A DNA stretch of 64,000 bases, from contig CAJTPM010000018.1 in the NCBI GenBank assembly GCA_910578085.1, positions 14,720-78,719 on the forward strand, in the 5' to 3' direction. The position numbers and the translations under genes are program-made. Source of the stretch: an uncultured Lachnospiraceae bacterium. Its GTDB lineage: Bacteria; Bacillota; Clostridia; Lachnospirales; Lachnospiraceae. Shown here piece by piece: positions 1-6,736 of this stretch. A model generated the notes under the pieces. That model made no database searches. It was not told where the DNA came from and worked only from the letters and a program-made list of their open reading frames with translations. Position 1 is the first letter of the stretch, and each line of letters opens with the position of its first letter.

Positions 1-297
1 TTTTTCACGAGGCCGATCGCAATGAAGTATTTCAACCGGGACAGGGAGAGGACCAATGCGGAATCGCTGGTCGGCAGACAGGCTATTGTGATCAGTGAGA
101 TCAATAACCTGCAGGGGATCGGCCAGGTGACGATTAACGGCATGGAGTGGACGGCGAGAAGCATTATGGACGATCATATCATTGAGCCCGGGGAAGTTGT
201 GATCGTCAGAGGGATCAATGGTGTGAAACTGTTGGTTGAGGACAGGAAGGATTTCGAAAAGAAGGAAGAACAGTTATTGGAAAATAATATGAATTAG
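1..297 (+). CDS. NfeD-like protein, C-terminal part (5' truncated by window)
   Basis: The reading frame is already open at base 1: seven sense codons precede the first ATG at 22, so the true start lies outside the window. The visible ~98 residues look like the end of the last membrane segment followed by the soluble C-terminal OB-fold of NfeD proteins (LVGRQAIVISEI, then a GEVVIVRGINGVKLLVE strand pair). NfeD proteins sit in the membrane next to SPFH/stomatin partners, and here an SPFH gene follows after 20 bases, which strongly supports the call. The extreme C-terminus is charged and probably disordered. Inference: the pair forms a membrane-microdomain or quality-control complex. Substrate unknown. 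Confidence 0.75.
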   Translation, partial: FFTRPIAMKYFNRDRERTNAESLVGRQAIVISEINNLQGIGQVTINGMEWTARSIMDDHIIEPGEVVIVRGINGVKLLVEDRKDFEKKEEQLLENNMN

Positions 298-317
298 AAG
301 GTAAAGGAGAGAAAAAA

Positions 318-1241
318 ATGGTAGGATTGATAATATTTGGAATACTTGTGGTTTTGTTGGTATGTTTATTCGCTTCCTGTGTGAAGATTGTGCCTCAGGC
401 GCATGCGTATGTTGTGGAGCGACTGGGGGCTTATCAGGGCACGTGGTCTGTGGGCATGCATATAAAGATGCCGATCTTTGACAAGGTGGCAAGACGGGTT
501 GTCCTGAAGGAACAGGTGGTGGACTTCGCGCCGCAGCCGGTTATCACAAAAGATAATGTAACGATGCGGATCGATACGGTGGTATTTTTCCAGATCACAG
601 ATCCGAAGCTGTTTACTTACGGCGTGGAAAATCCGATCATGGCGATTGAAAATCTGACAGCTACCACGCTTCGTAATATCATCGGTGAGCTGGAACTGGA
701 CCAGACGCTGACTTCCAGAGAGACGATCAACACAAAGATGCGCGCATCCCTGGATGAAGCCACAGATCCCTGGGGCATCAAGGTAAACCGTGTGGAATTA
801 AAGAATATTATCCCGCCTGCTGAGATCCAGAACTCCATGGAACGTCAGATGAAAGCGGAGCGTGAGCGCCGTGAAGCTGTTACAAGGGCGGAAGGTGAAA
901 AGAAAGCGAGCGTAACAGTTGCCGAAGGTAAGAAAGCGGCGGCTATTCTGGAGGCGGAGGCTGAGAAACAGTCCGCGATCCTGCGTGCGGAAGCACAGAA
1001 GGAAAAGATGATCCGGGAGGCGGAAGGTCAGGCGGAAGCCATCATGAAAGTGCAGCAGGCAACAGCAGACGGTATCAGGATGCTCAGAGAAGCGGGTGCG
1101 GACGAAGCCGTGTTAAGGTTAAAGAGTCTGGAAGCTTTTGCGAAAGCGGCGGACGGTCATGCGACAAAGATCATTATCCCTTCCGAGATACAGGGGATTG
1201 CAGGTCTGGCAGGTTCTGTAAAAGAGATCATGGCAAAATAA
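318..1241 (+). CDS. SPFH/stomatin-like membrane protein (QmcA/paraslipin type)
   Basis: 307 residues. One N-terminal membrane anchor (about residues 1-25, IIFGILVVLLVCLFASC) is followed by the SPFH (band 7) domain at about 25-180 (KIVPQAHAYVVERLGAYQGT at its start, DAVV-like strand RIDTVVFFQITDP). A long Ala/Glu/Lys-rich coiled coil covers about 175-250 (repeated AEGEKKA / AEAEKQ units), and a short hydrophobic tail follows. This architecture is that of the QmcA/HflK/paraslipin group, which builds large oligomeric cages in the inner membrane and partners NfeD proteins or FtsH. The upstream neighbour is an NfeD-like gene, so the two probably form one operon. The ATG has an AAGGAGA ribosome site. 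A strong hairpin terminator follows. Confidence 0.93.
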   Translation: MVGLIIFGILVVLLVCLFASCVKIVPQAHAYVVERLGAYQGTWSVGMHIKMPIFDKVARRVVLKEQVVDFAPQPVITKDNVTMRIDTVVFFQITDPKLFTYGVENPIMAIENLTATTLRNIIGELELDQTLTSRETINTKMRASLDEATDPWGIKVNRVELKNIIPPAEIQNSMERQMKAERERREAVTRAEGEKKASVTVAEGKKAAAILEAEAEKQSAILRAEAQKEKMIREAEGQAEAIMKVQQATADGIRMLREAGADEAVLRLKSLEAFAKAADGHATKIIIPSEIQGIAGLAGSVKEIMAK

Positions 1242-1264
1242 ACAGAGAAACTGATATTGAATGG

Positions 1265-1296
1265 CCCCCGCAGGACAGCATATGACCCTGCGGGGG
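1265..1296 (+). terminator. Rho-independent terminator after SPFH gene
   Basis: A 10-bp perfect GC-rich stem (CCCCCGCAGG / CCTGCGGGGG) with a 12-nt loop is followed by AATTTGTG. It separates the NfeD-SPFH pair from argF. The U tract is weak, so termination may be partial. Confidence 0.6.
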
Positions 1297-1330
1297 AATT
1301 TGTGTCATAGAAAGGGATGGAAAACGGAAA

Positions 1331-2329
1331 ATGGATCTGAAGGGAAGACATTTTTTAAAGTTATTGGATTATACGCCGGAGGAGATTACATATCTGCTTG
1401 ATCTGGCGGCGGATTTTAAGGAGAAAAAGAAAAAAGGGGAGCTGACGGAGTATTTTCGGGGAAAGAATATCGCGCTGATCTTTGAAAAGACTTCCACACG
1501 GACGAGATGTTCTTTTGAGGTAGCTGCCCATGATCTGGGCATGGGAACGACCTATCTTGATCCGTCCGGCTCTCAGATCGGAAAAAAGGAGAGTATTGCG
1601 GATACGGCACGGGTGCTGGGCCGGATATATGATGGCATCGAGTACCGGGGCTTCGGACAGGAGATCGTGGAAGAACTGGCGGAGTATGCAGGCGTGCCGG
1701 TGTGGAACGGGCTGACCAATGAGTTTCATCCCACCCAGATGTTAGCGGATCTTCTGACGATCAGGGAGCATTTTGGTTACCTCAAAGGAATCAGACTGAC
1801 TTATATGGGAGATGCCCGGTTTAATATGGGCAATTCTCTGATGGTGGCCTGCGCGAAGATGGGGATGCATTTTACGGCCTGCACGACGGCAGAATTTTTC
1901 CCGGCGAAGGAGCTGGTGGAGGAGTGCAGAAGGATCGCGGAGAAGACTGGCGGCAGCGTAGTGCTGGAAGAGGACGCGATGATAGGCACAAAGGGAGCGG
2001 ACGTGGTCTATACAGATGTATGGGTGTCCATGGGTGAACCGGACGAGGCCTGGAGTATCAGGATAAAAGCGCTTTCTCCTTATCAGGTAAACCGCGCCGT
2101 CATGGAGAATGCGGGGGAGAAAGCGGTATTCATGCATTGCCTGCCCGCGTTTCATGATCTGAAGACAAAAGTCGGAAAAGAACAGGGAGAGAAGTTTGGT
2201 TTTACGGAGCTGGAAGTGACGGATGAGGTGTTTGAGTCTCCCGCTTCCATTGTGTTTGATGAGGCGGAAAACCGGATGCATACGATCAAGGCTGTTATGG
2301 CAGCGACATTGAGGATGAATACAATATGA
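1331..2329 (+). CDS. argF: Ornithine carbamoyltransferase
   Basis: 332 residues, the usual length. Carbamoyl phosphate plus ornithine gives citrulline and phosphate, in the cytosol, in arginine biosynthesis (ArgF) or in reverse in the arginine deiminase pathway (ArcB). The carbamoyl-phosphate motif STRTR is at residues 55-59, FHPTQ of the hinge lies near 137-141, and the ornithine-site motif HCLPA lies near the C-terminal end. No other arginine gene is adjacent, so anabolic or catabolic use cannot be told from context; the symbol argF is the default. The stop overlaps the birA start by 4 bases (ATGA), so the two are probably translationally coupled. Confidence 0.95.
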   Translation: MDLKGRHFLKLLDYTPEEITYLLDLAADFKEKKKKGELTEYFRGKNIALIFEKTSTRTRCSFEVAAHDLGMGTTYLDPSGSQIGKKESIADTARVLGRIYDGIEYRGFGQEIVEELAEYAGVPVWNGLTNEFHPTQMLADLLTIREHFGYLKGIRLTYMGDARFNMGNSLMVACAKMGMHFTACTTAEFFPAKELVEECRRIAEKTGGSVVLEEDAMIGTKGADVVYTDVWVSMGEPDEAWSIRIKALSPYQVNRAVMENAGEKAVFMHCLPAFHDLKTKVGKEQGEKFGFTELEVTDEVFESPASIVFDEAENRMHTIKAVMAATLRMNTI

Positions 2330-3372
2330 AATCAGAAATGATAAGACTTCTGCGGGAGAGCAGTGAATATCTGTCGGGGCAGGAGCTGTGCGACCGCTTT
2401 CAGGTATCCCGTACTGCTGTTTGGAAGGTCATCAATCAGCTCAAAGAAGAGGGCTATGTCATTGAGGCGAAGCAGAACAGAGGCTACAGGCTTCTCGAGA
2501 GCCCTGATACCATGGAAGCTTATGAGCTTATGAGCCGCATGGGTACAGAGTGGGCGGGACGGAAAGTCTTCTACAAAAAGGAGACCGGTTCCACCAACAT
2601 AGACTGCAAGCAGCTTGCTGTGCAGGGAGAGCCTCACGGGACGTTGGCGGTAGCGGAGAGACAGGTGAGCGGAAGAGGCAGGCGTGGCAGAGGCTGGGAG
2701 TCGCCGGCGGGAGAGTCCATCTATATGTCTCTTCTGTGCAGACCTGATTTTTCACCAAAGAAGGCGCCGATGCTGACGCTTGTGATGGGCATTTCCGTGG
2801 CGGAGGCGGTGGAGAGATACACCGGACTTGCGGCGAAGATCAAATGGCCCAACGATATCGTGGTGAACGGCAGAAAGATCTGCGGGATACTGACAGAGAT
2901 GGAGATGGGGTTAGAAACAAAGGAAATACAGTATCTGGTGATCGGCGTGGGTATCAATGTCAACAATGGTTTCACCGGAATGCAGGAGACAGGAGACTGG
3001 AAACAGGCGCGCAGGGCGGCGTTTCCGGAGGAACTGCAGGGTAAGGCGACCAGTCTGTTTCTGGAGATGGAAAAGAGAGAGACAAAGATTCTCCGCGCCC
3101 CCCTTGTGCAGTATGTGATGGAAGCCTTTGAGAAAAATTACGGGCTGTTTTTGCGGTCGCTTGATTTGTCTTTATTGAGGGAAAGCTATAATGGATATCT
3201 GGTCAACCGGAATGCGGTGGTAAAAGTGCTGGATCCCCAGGGAGAGTATACGGGGATCGCCAGAGAGATCGACGACGCGGGCGATCTGTTAGTGGAGACG
3301 GAGGATGGAACATTAAAGAAAGTATACTCGGGGGAGGTTTCCGTGCGGGGGATTTACGGGTATGCGCTGTGA
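2326..3372 (+). CDS. birA: Bifunctional biotin-[acetyl-CoA-carboxylase] ligase / biotin repressor
   Basis: 348 residues. It activates biotin with ATP and transfers it to the lysine of biotin carrier proteins. The N-terminal winged helix (about 1-65, SGQELCDRFQVSRTAVWKVI) indicates a group II BirA that also represses biotin genes. The catalytic domain has the biotin/adenylate loop GRGRRGRGW near residue 115, KWPND near 177, and a C-terminal SH3-like lobe (about 290-348, GIAREIDDAGDLLVE). It overlaps argF by 4 bases. No biotin synthesis gene or BirA operator is visible nearby. Confidence 0.95.
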   Translation: MKSEMIRLLRESSEYLSGQELCDRFQVSRTAVWKVINQLKEEGYVIEAKQNRGYRLLESPDTMEAYELMSRMGTEWAGRKVFYKKETGSTNIDCKQLAVQGEPHGTLAVAERQVSGRGRRGRGWESPAGESIYMSLLCRPDFSPKKAPMLTLVMGISVAEAVERYTGLAAKIKWPNDIVVNGRKICGILTEMEMGLETKEIQYLVIGVGINVNNGFTGMQETGDWKQARRAAFPEELQGKATSLFLEMEKRETKILRAPLVQYVMEAFEKNYGLFLRSLDLSLLRESYNGYLVNRNAVVKVLDPQGEYTGIAREIDDAGDLLVETEDGTLKKVYSGEVSVRGIYGYAL

Positions 3373-3385
3373 CAGGGGGAGAGGA

Positions 3386-3748
3386 ATGATTAAGCAGCAG
3401 GAAGGGCGCATTGTGCTGTGCGGCGCCAGCAGCTATGAGCAGAAATATTATTTCAATAAATTATTTGAAAAGATTCCGCAGTCTGTTCAGGATGAGCTGC
3501 ACATCATGTGTGTGCTGTTCACGGAGGAAGTGGGGGGCGTAATTACCTTTGTGTTTGAAGAGGATGGTAGCCTTTCTATTGAAACGGAGGCGGCAGAAGA
3601 TGATTATATGTATGATGAGATATCAAGCGGGCTGCTTGTGAGCAAGATCCGCAATACAAGACAGGAACTGCTGGAATCACTGGATCTGTACTACAGGGTG
3701 TTTGTGAGGCATGAGGATATTTCGGCGCTGTTGACGGAAGAGGGATGA
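3386..3748 (+). CDS. Conserved small protein of unknown function (DUF6145-like)
   Basis: 120 residues from the ATG at 3386, which has GGGGGAGAGG just upstream. An in-frame ATG at 3362 would overlap birA by 11 bases and has no ribosome site, so the later start is preferred. The protein is acidic, with no membrane segment or signal peptide: MIKQQEGRIVLCGASSYEQKYYFN at the start, a beta-rich middle (GGVITFVFEEDGSLSIETEA), and a helical C-terminus (KIRNTRQELLESLDLYYRVF). It resembles small cytosolic proteins seen only in Lachnospiraceae that I recall as DUF6145; that name is from memory. Function unknown. Its stop codon abuts a large palindromic repeat. Confidence 0.75.
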   Translation: MIKQQEGRIVLCGASSYEQKYYFNKLFEKIPQSVQDELHIMCVLFTEEVGGVITFVFEEDGSLSIETEAAEDDYMYDEISSGLLVSKIRNTRQELLESLDLYYRVFVRHEDISALLTEEG

Positions 3749-3749
3749 C

Positions 3750-3929
3750 TTCTTTGCTTGGGTGACGGACGCCGGGAGAAAAACAAAATTCTCCGTCGCC
3801 ACGCTTGCGCTCCGTAAAAAGCGTAGCGGACACTAAGCTCGTGAACTACCTCGCTAAGTGCCGACGCTTTTTAAGGGGCTCCTTGAGAATTTTGTTTTTC
3901 TCCCGGCTGGGAGTCGGCTAAGCAAAGAA
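3750..3929. repeat. 180-bp imperfect palindromic element
   Basis: The whole stretch between the stop of the preceding gene and the ribosome site of dusB folds on itself. Ends: TTCTTTGCTT (3750-3759) against AAGCAAAGAA (3920-3929). A perfect 23-bp arm at 3771-3793 pairs with 3885-3907. A further inner match joins AAAAAGCG (left) to CGCTTTTT (right), and the apex carries ACTAAGCTCGTGA against TACCTCGCTAAGT. No protein is encoded. It looks like a MITE-like or REP-like mobile palindrome that would form a long RNA hairpin if read through. Only one copy is in the window. Confidence 0.8.
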
Positions 3930-3946
3930 AAGAAAGGAATGGACGC

Positions 3947-4918
3947 ATGAGCAGTCTTACAATTGGAAATGTGACGTTAAGTAATAATGTGATTCTGGCT
4001 CCCATGGCAGGTGTGACGGACCTGCCTTTTCGTTTGCTGTGCAAAGAGCAGGGGGCGGGACTGGTGTGTATGGAGATGATCAGCGCGAAGGCCGTTTTGT
4101 ATCATAACAGGAATACGGAGGAACTGATGCGGATCCTGCCGGAGGAGAGGCCGGTCAGTTTACAGCTGTTCGGCTCGGATCCGGAGATCATGGGGGAGAT
4201 CGCGGCGCAGATACGGGAGAGGCCTTTTGATATACTGGATATCAATATGGGATGCCCTGTGCCGAAGGTGGTGAATAACGGCGAGGGATCGGCGCTGATG
4301 AAGAATCCGAAACTGGCGGAGGCGATTATCCGAGCTGTCGTGGGTGCGTCCGAAAAGCCTGTTACGGTGAAGATACGAAAAGGTTTTGATGCAGAGCATG
4401 TGAATGCGGTGGAAATCGCGAAACGCGCTGAGGATGCAGGCGCCGCGGCTGTTGCTGTCCATGGCAGAACAAGGGAACAGTTTTATGCCGGAGAAGCCGA
4501 CTGGGAGATTATTGCAAGGGTAAAAGAGGGGGTATCCATACCGGTGATCGGGAATGGGGACGTGAAGGACGCAGGGAGCGCGGTACGGCTGCTTGCGGAA
4601 ACCGGCTGCGATGGTGTGATGGTGGGGAGAGCGGCAAGGGGAAACCCCTGGATATTCCGGGAAATCACCGCTTATCTGGAGAACGGTGAGAAACAGACGC
4701 CGCCCACAGCCCGGGAAAAGTGCGACTGTATTTTGAAGCATGCCGGGCTGATGCGTGAGGTTAAGGGGGAGTATACGGCAGTCAGAGAGATGCGCAAGCA
4801 TGTTTCCTGGTATACTTTCGGGTATCCGAACTCGGCGAAACTGCGGGGAAAGATCAATACGGCGGAGAGCATGGAGGAGCTGGAGCGTCTCGTGCGGGAG
4901 ATATTCGGAGAGGAGTGA
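3947..4918 (+). CDS. dusB: tRNA-dihydrouridine synthase B
   Basis: 323 residues. FMN enzyme reducing uridines in the tRNA D-loop with NADPH. The TIM barrel starts with VILAPMAGVTDLPFR; the MGCPVPKVVNNGEGSALMKNP block near residue 100 carries the catalytic cysteine of the Dus family; KIRKGFD and HGRTREQFY follow with FMN/tRNA contacts; GNGDV and GVMVGRAARGNPWIF form the phosphate-binding end. The helical tRNA-recognition domain is C-terminal (about 240-323). The AAAGGA ribosome site lies just outside the preceding palindrome, so that hairpin could affect translation or transcript stability. Followed by an unrecognised gene. Confidence 0.95.
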   Translation: MSSLTIGNVTLSNNVILAPMAGVTDLPFRLLCKEQGAGLVCMEMISAKAVLYHNRNTEELMRILPEERPVSLQLFGSDPEIMGEIAAQIRERPFDILDINMGCPVPKVVNNGEGSALMKNPKLAEAIIRAVVGASEKPVTVKIRKGFDAEHVNAVEIAKRAEDAGAAAVAVHGRTREQFYAGEADWEIIARVKEGVSIPVIGNGDVKDAGSAVRLLAETGCDGVMVGRAARGNPWIFREITAYLENGEKQTPPTAREKCDCILKHAGLMREVKGEYTAVREMRKHVSWYTFGYPNSAKLRGKINTAESMEELERLVREIFGEE

Positions 4919-5053
4919 GGGGAAGCGGCAGACGGGAGATATTCGGCGGGAAGTAAGGCAGGCAGCAGGCAGGAAATAATCGGAATAACAGGAAAATTTT
5001 CCCATGCTGCGGCATATATTATGTTGACAAGCCGTAAAACCGGAGTGATATTT

Positions 5054-5908
5054 GTGGGATATCGAGTACTGTATCTTTATAAGAAAGAAAACACATTTTA
5101 CAGAGAAAAAGATGGGGGGAATATTTCGTTTGCGGAGAAGGAACTGGGCGGAGAAGAGGATCCTGTTCTGAGAGCATTTTATTGCGGTGTGCCGGAATAC
5201 TACGGCAAACAGAGGCGGTATTTCGGGCATAAAAAGAGCGGAAACATTTTTCGGGGATGGGGAAAGCAAAGAAAATCAAAGGATCAGGTGGCGCCGGATC
5301 ATCGGGTGTCCCGGAAGGATTTTATGATTCCCTGGAATTTCGGACAGCTCCTGCGGCTTTTACAGAACTGTTGCGAGTATGTCTCGGCAGACGCCTGTTA
5401 TCTGGAAGCGCAGTTTGAAAAGGAGCTTGTGGAGGGCGGATTTGGCTTTATGCCGGGCAGACAGCGGATGTGCGGCGAGTTGATCAAAAGAACATCCGGG
5501 CAGTTTCGCGGCATCGACGGCATCCTGTATCTGGGCGAGGCGTCTGAGAACAGGGAGGAGGAGCTGCCGCTTCCGGAAGAGCTGCTTCGAAAGCTGCGTT
5601 ATTTTTTTTATCTGGGAGAGAAATCGGAACAGTATGATATACTGGAAGGAAATCTTTGGCAGGAGTACGGTATGCCGGTGCTTTCGATCAGAAAGGCAGA
5701 GGAACTTGTGACCTGCCAGATCAGGCGTCTGCTTGTGCTCGACGACAGACAGGAAGGCAGTGCGGACTTGGGGATGCTGCCGGGAGGGTGCGTATATCTG
5801 GATCTGTGGTCCGATGAAGATAGACGGGAGCAGATCACGAAAAACCGGGCGGATATCAAATATATATCGGAGTATCAGTATTTGCGCCGGAATCTTGACA
5901 CACGATAA
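5054..5908 (+). CDS. Hypothetical protein, unrecognised
   Basis: 284 residues from a GTG at 5054 with CGGAG eight bases upstream. An in-frame ATG at 5021 exists but lacks a ribosome site. No known domain is recognised. Visible: basic N-terminal third (QRRYFGHKKSGNIFRGWGKQRKSK), an aromatic/charged middle, a cysteine cluster (QNCCEYVSADACYLE), a GIDGILYLGEASE strand-turn, and a C-terminal segment GGCVYLDLWSDEDRREQI. No membrane segment. The second half reads like a protein with alternating strands and helices (LLVLDDRQ, YGMPVLSIR). Probably Lachnospiraceae-restricted, downstream of dusB. The greA promoter overlaps its last codons. Confidence 0.6.
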   Translation: MGYRVLYLYKKENTFYREKDGGNISFAEKELGGEEDPVLRAFYCGVPEYYGKQRRYFGHKKSGNIFRGWGKQRKSKDQVAPDHRVSRKDFMIPWNFGQLLRLLQNCCEYVSADACYLEAQFEKELVEGGFGFMPGRQRMCGELIKRTSGQFRGIDGILYLGEASENREEELPLPEELLRKLRYFFYLGEKSEQYDILEGNLWQEYGMPVLSIRKAEELVTCQIRRLLVLDDRQEGSADLGMLPGGCVYLDLWSDEDRREQITKNRADIKYISEYQYLRRNLDTR

Positions 5909-5923
5909 GAAAATCGGTATAAT
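5895..5923 (+). promoter_or_regulatory. Vegetative promoter for greA-lysS
   Basis: A perfect TTGACA (5895-5900), a 17-base spacer and a perfect TATAAT (5918-5923), overlapping the end of the upstream gene. It would start a transcript about 320 bases ahead of greA, giving a very long leader that contains both copies of the 93-bp repeat. Confidence 0.8.
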
Positions 5924-5957
5924 GTGCGCGAAGGCAATGAGCAGTGCCAAAAAAGAC

Positions 5958-6050
5958 GAATATAAATTTTCGTCATGCTTGCATGTAAGAAAATTTATAT
6001 TTGGCTTTTTTGATAGGGCTGCGTTTTACAGCAGGCCTTGCGAAGCCCGC
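5958..6050 (+). repeat. 93-bp leader repeat, copy 1
   Basis: Identical to 6108-6200 except for two A/G changes near its middle (ATAT versus GTGT). It contains an AT-rich hairpin (ATAAATTTTC / GAAAATTTAT) and a second hairpin closing GGGCT...AGCCC. It is followed by another small hairpin, GGAAAATC / GATTTTCC, that copy 2 lacks. The short reading frames running through it are artefacts of the repeat. Confidence 0.85.
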
Positions 6051-6107
6051 GAATGAGGAAAATCGAAGATTTTCCGAATTTGCACTGCGGGAGAGAGGCA
6101 AAAAAAT

Positions 6108-6200
6108 GAATATAAATTTTCGTCATGCTTGCATGTAAGAAAATTTGTGTTTGGCTTTTTTGATAGGGCTGCGTTTTACAGCAGGCCTTGCGAAGCCCGC
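6108..6200 (+). repeat. 93-bp leader repeat, copy 2
   Basis: Second copy, offset by exactly 150 bases from the first. Its right edge lies 49 bases before the greA ATG. After the repeat both copies continue into weakly similar sequence (GAATTTGCACTGCGG versus AAATTTTGTACTACGG), so the duplicated unit may originally have been longer. Confidence 0.85.
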
Positions 6201-6249
6201 AAATTTTGTACTACGGATGTCAGAGGAATCGGAAAGGGAGAAGTGGACA

Positions 6250-6735
6250 ATGGAAGGAAAGAAATACATTCTTACTGCGGAAGGGTTAAAGAAATACGAA
6301 GACGAACTGTATTATCTGAAAAATGAGAGATACAAAGAGATTACACAGGCGATCAAGGAGGCCCGCGCCCAGGGTGACCTGTCGGAGAACGCCGAGTATC
6401 AGGCGGCGAAGGAGGAGCAGAGACAGGTGGACGCCCGCATTGAGGAGCTGGAGGAAATGCTGACCAATGTGGAAGTTGTGGACGAGAGCGAGGACAATTC
6501 CGTTGTCCGCATCGGCAGCATGGTTCGCATTAAGGATCTGGAATTTGATGAGGAGTTGAATTATCAGATCGTCGGCGGCAGCGAGGCGAACACAGATGAA
6601 AATATGATTTCCAACGAGAGCCCTCTCGGTCAGGCCCTGATCGGTTCCGTGGAGGGGGATATTGTCAATGTACAGGCGCCCATAGGGGAGATCCGGTATC
6701 AGGTTTTGGAGATCGGTAAGAGAGAGAGGAACTAA
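6250..6735 (+). CDS. greA: Transcription elongation factor GreA
   Basis: 161 residues, the normal length. Binds the RNA polymerase secondary channel and stimulates cleavage of backtracked RNA. The start is the ATG at 6250 (MEGKKYILTAEGLKKYEDEL), as in family members; the frame is open further upstream into the repeat, but that extension has no homologous character. The coiled-coil finger covers about 1-78 (ARAQGDLSENAEYQAAKEEQ carries the acidic tip residues), and the FKBP-like C-terminal domain about 85-161. The TAA is one base from the lysS GTG, so greA and lysS form an operon, a common arrangement. Confidence 0.96.
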   Translation: MEGKKYILTAEGLKKYEDELYYLKNERYKEITQAIKEARAQGDLSENAEYQAAKEEQRQVDARIEELEEMLTNVEVVDESEDNSVVRIGSMVRIKDLEFDEELNYQIVGGSEANTDENMISNESPLGQALIGSVEGDIVNVQAPIGEIRYQVLEIGKRERN

Positions 6736-6736
6736 C

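Noticed and set aside
5021..5053. ATG at 5021 as start of the unrecognised gene
   Set aside because: No ribosome site; the GTG at 5054 has CGGAG at a proper distance, though this is not certain.
4160..5269. Long minus-strand frame of 369 codons across dusB
   Set aside because: Antisense shadow of dusB and the next gene; low-quality composition, no ribosome site or domain.
6145..6249. A 35-residue N-terminal extension of GreA
   Set aside because: It is translated repeat sequence; the ATG at 6250 matches normal GreA starts.
5733..6326. Two overlapping short reading frames with near-identical segments through the greA leader repeats
   Set aside because: They exist only because the 93-bp repeat is duplicated; neither has a ribosome site and their ends run into other genes.
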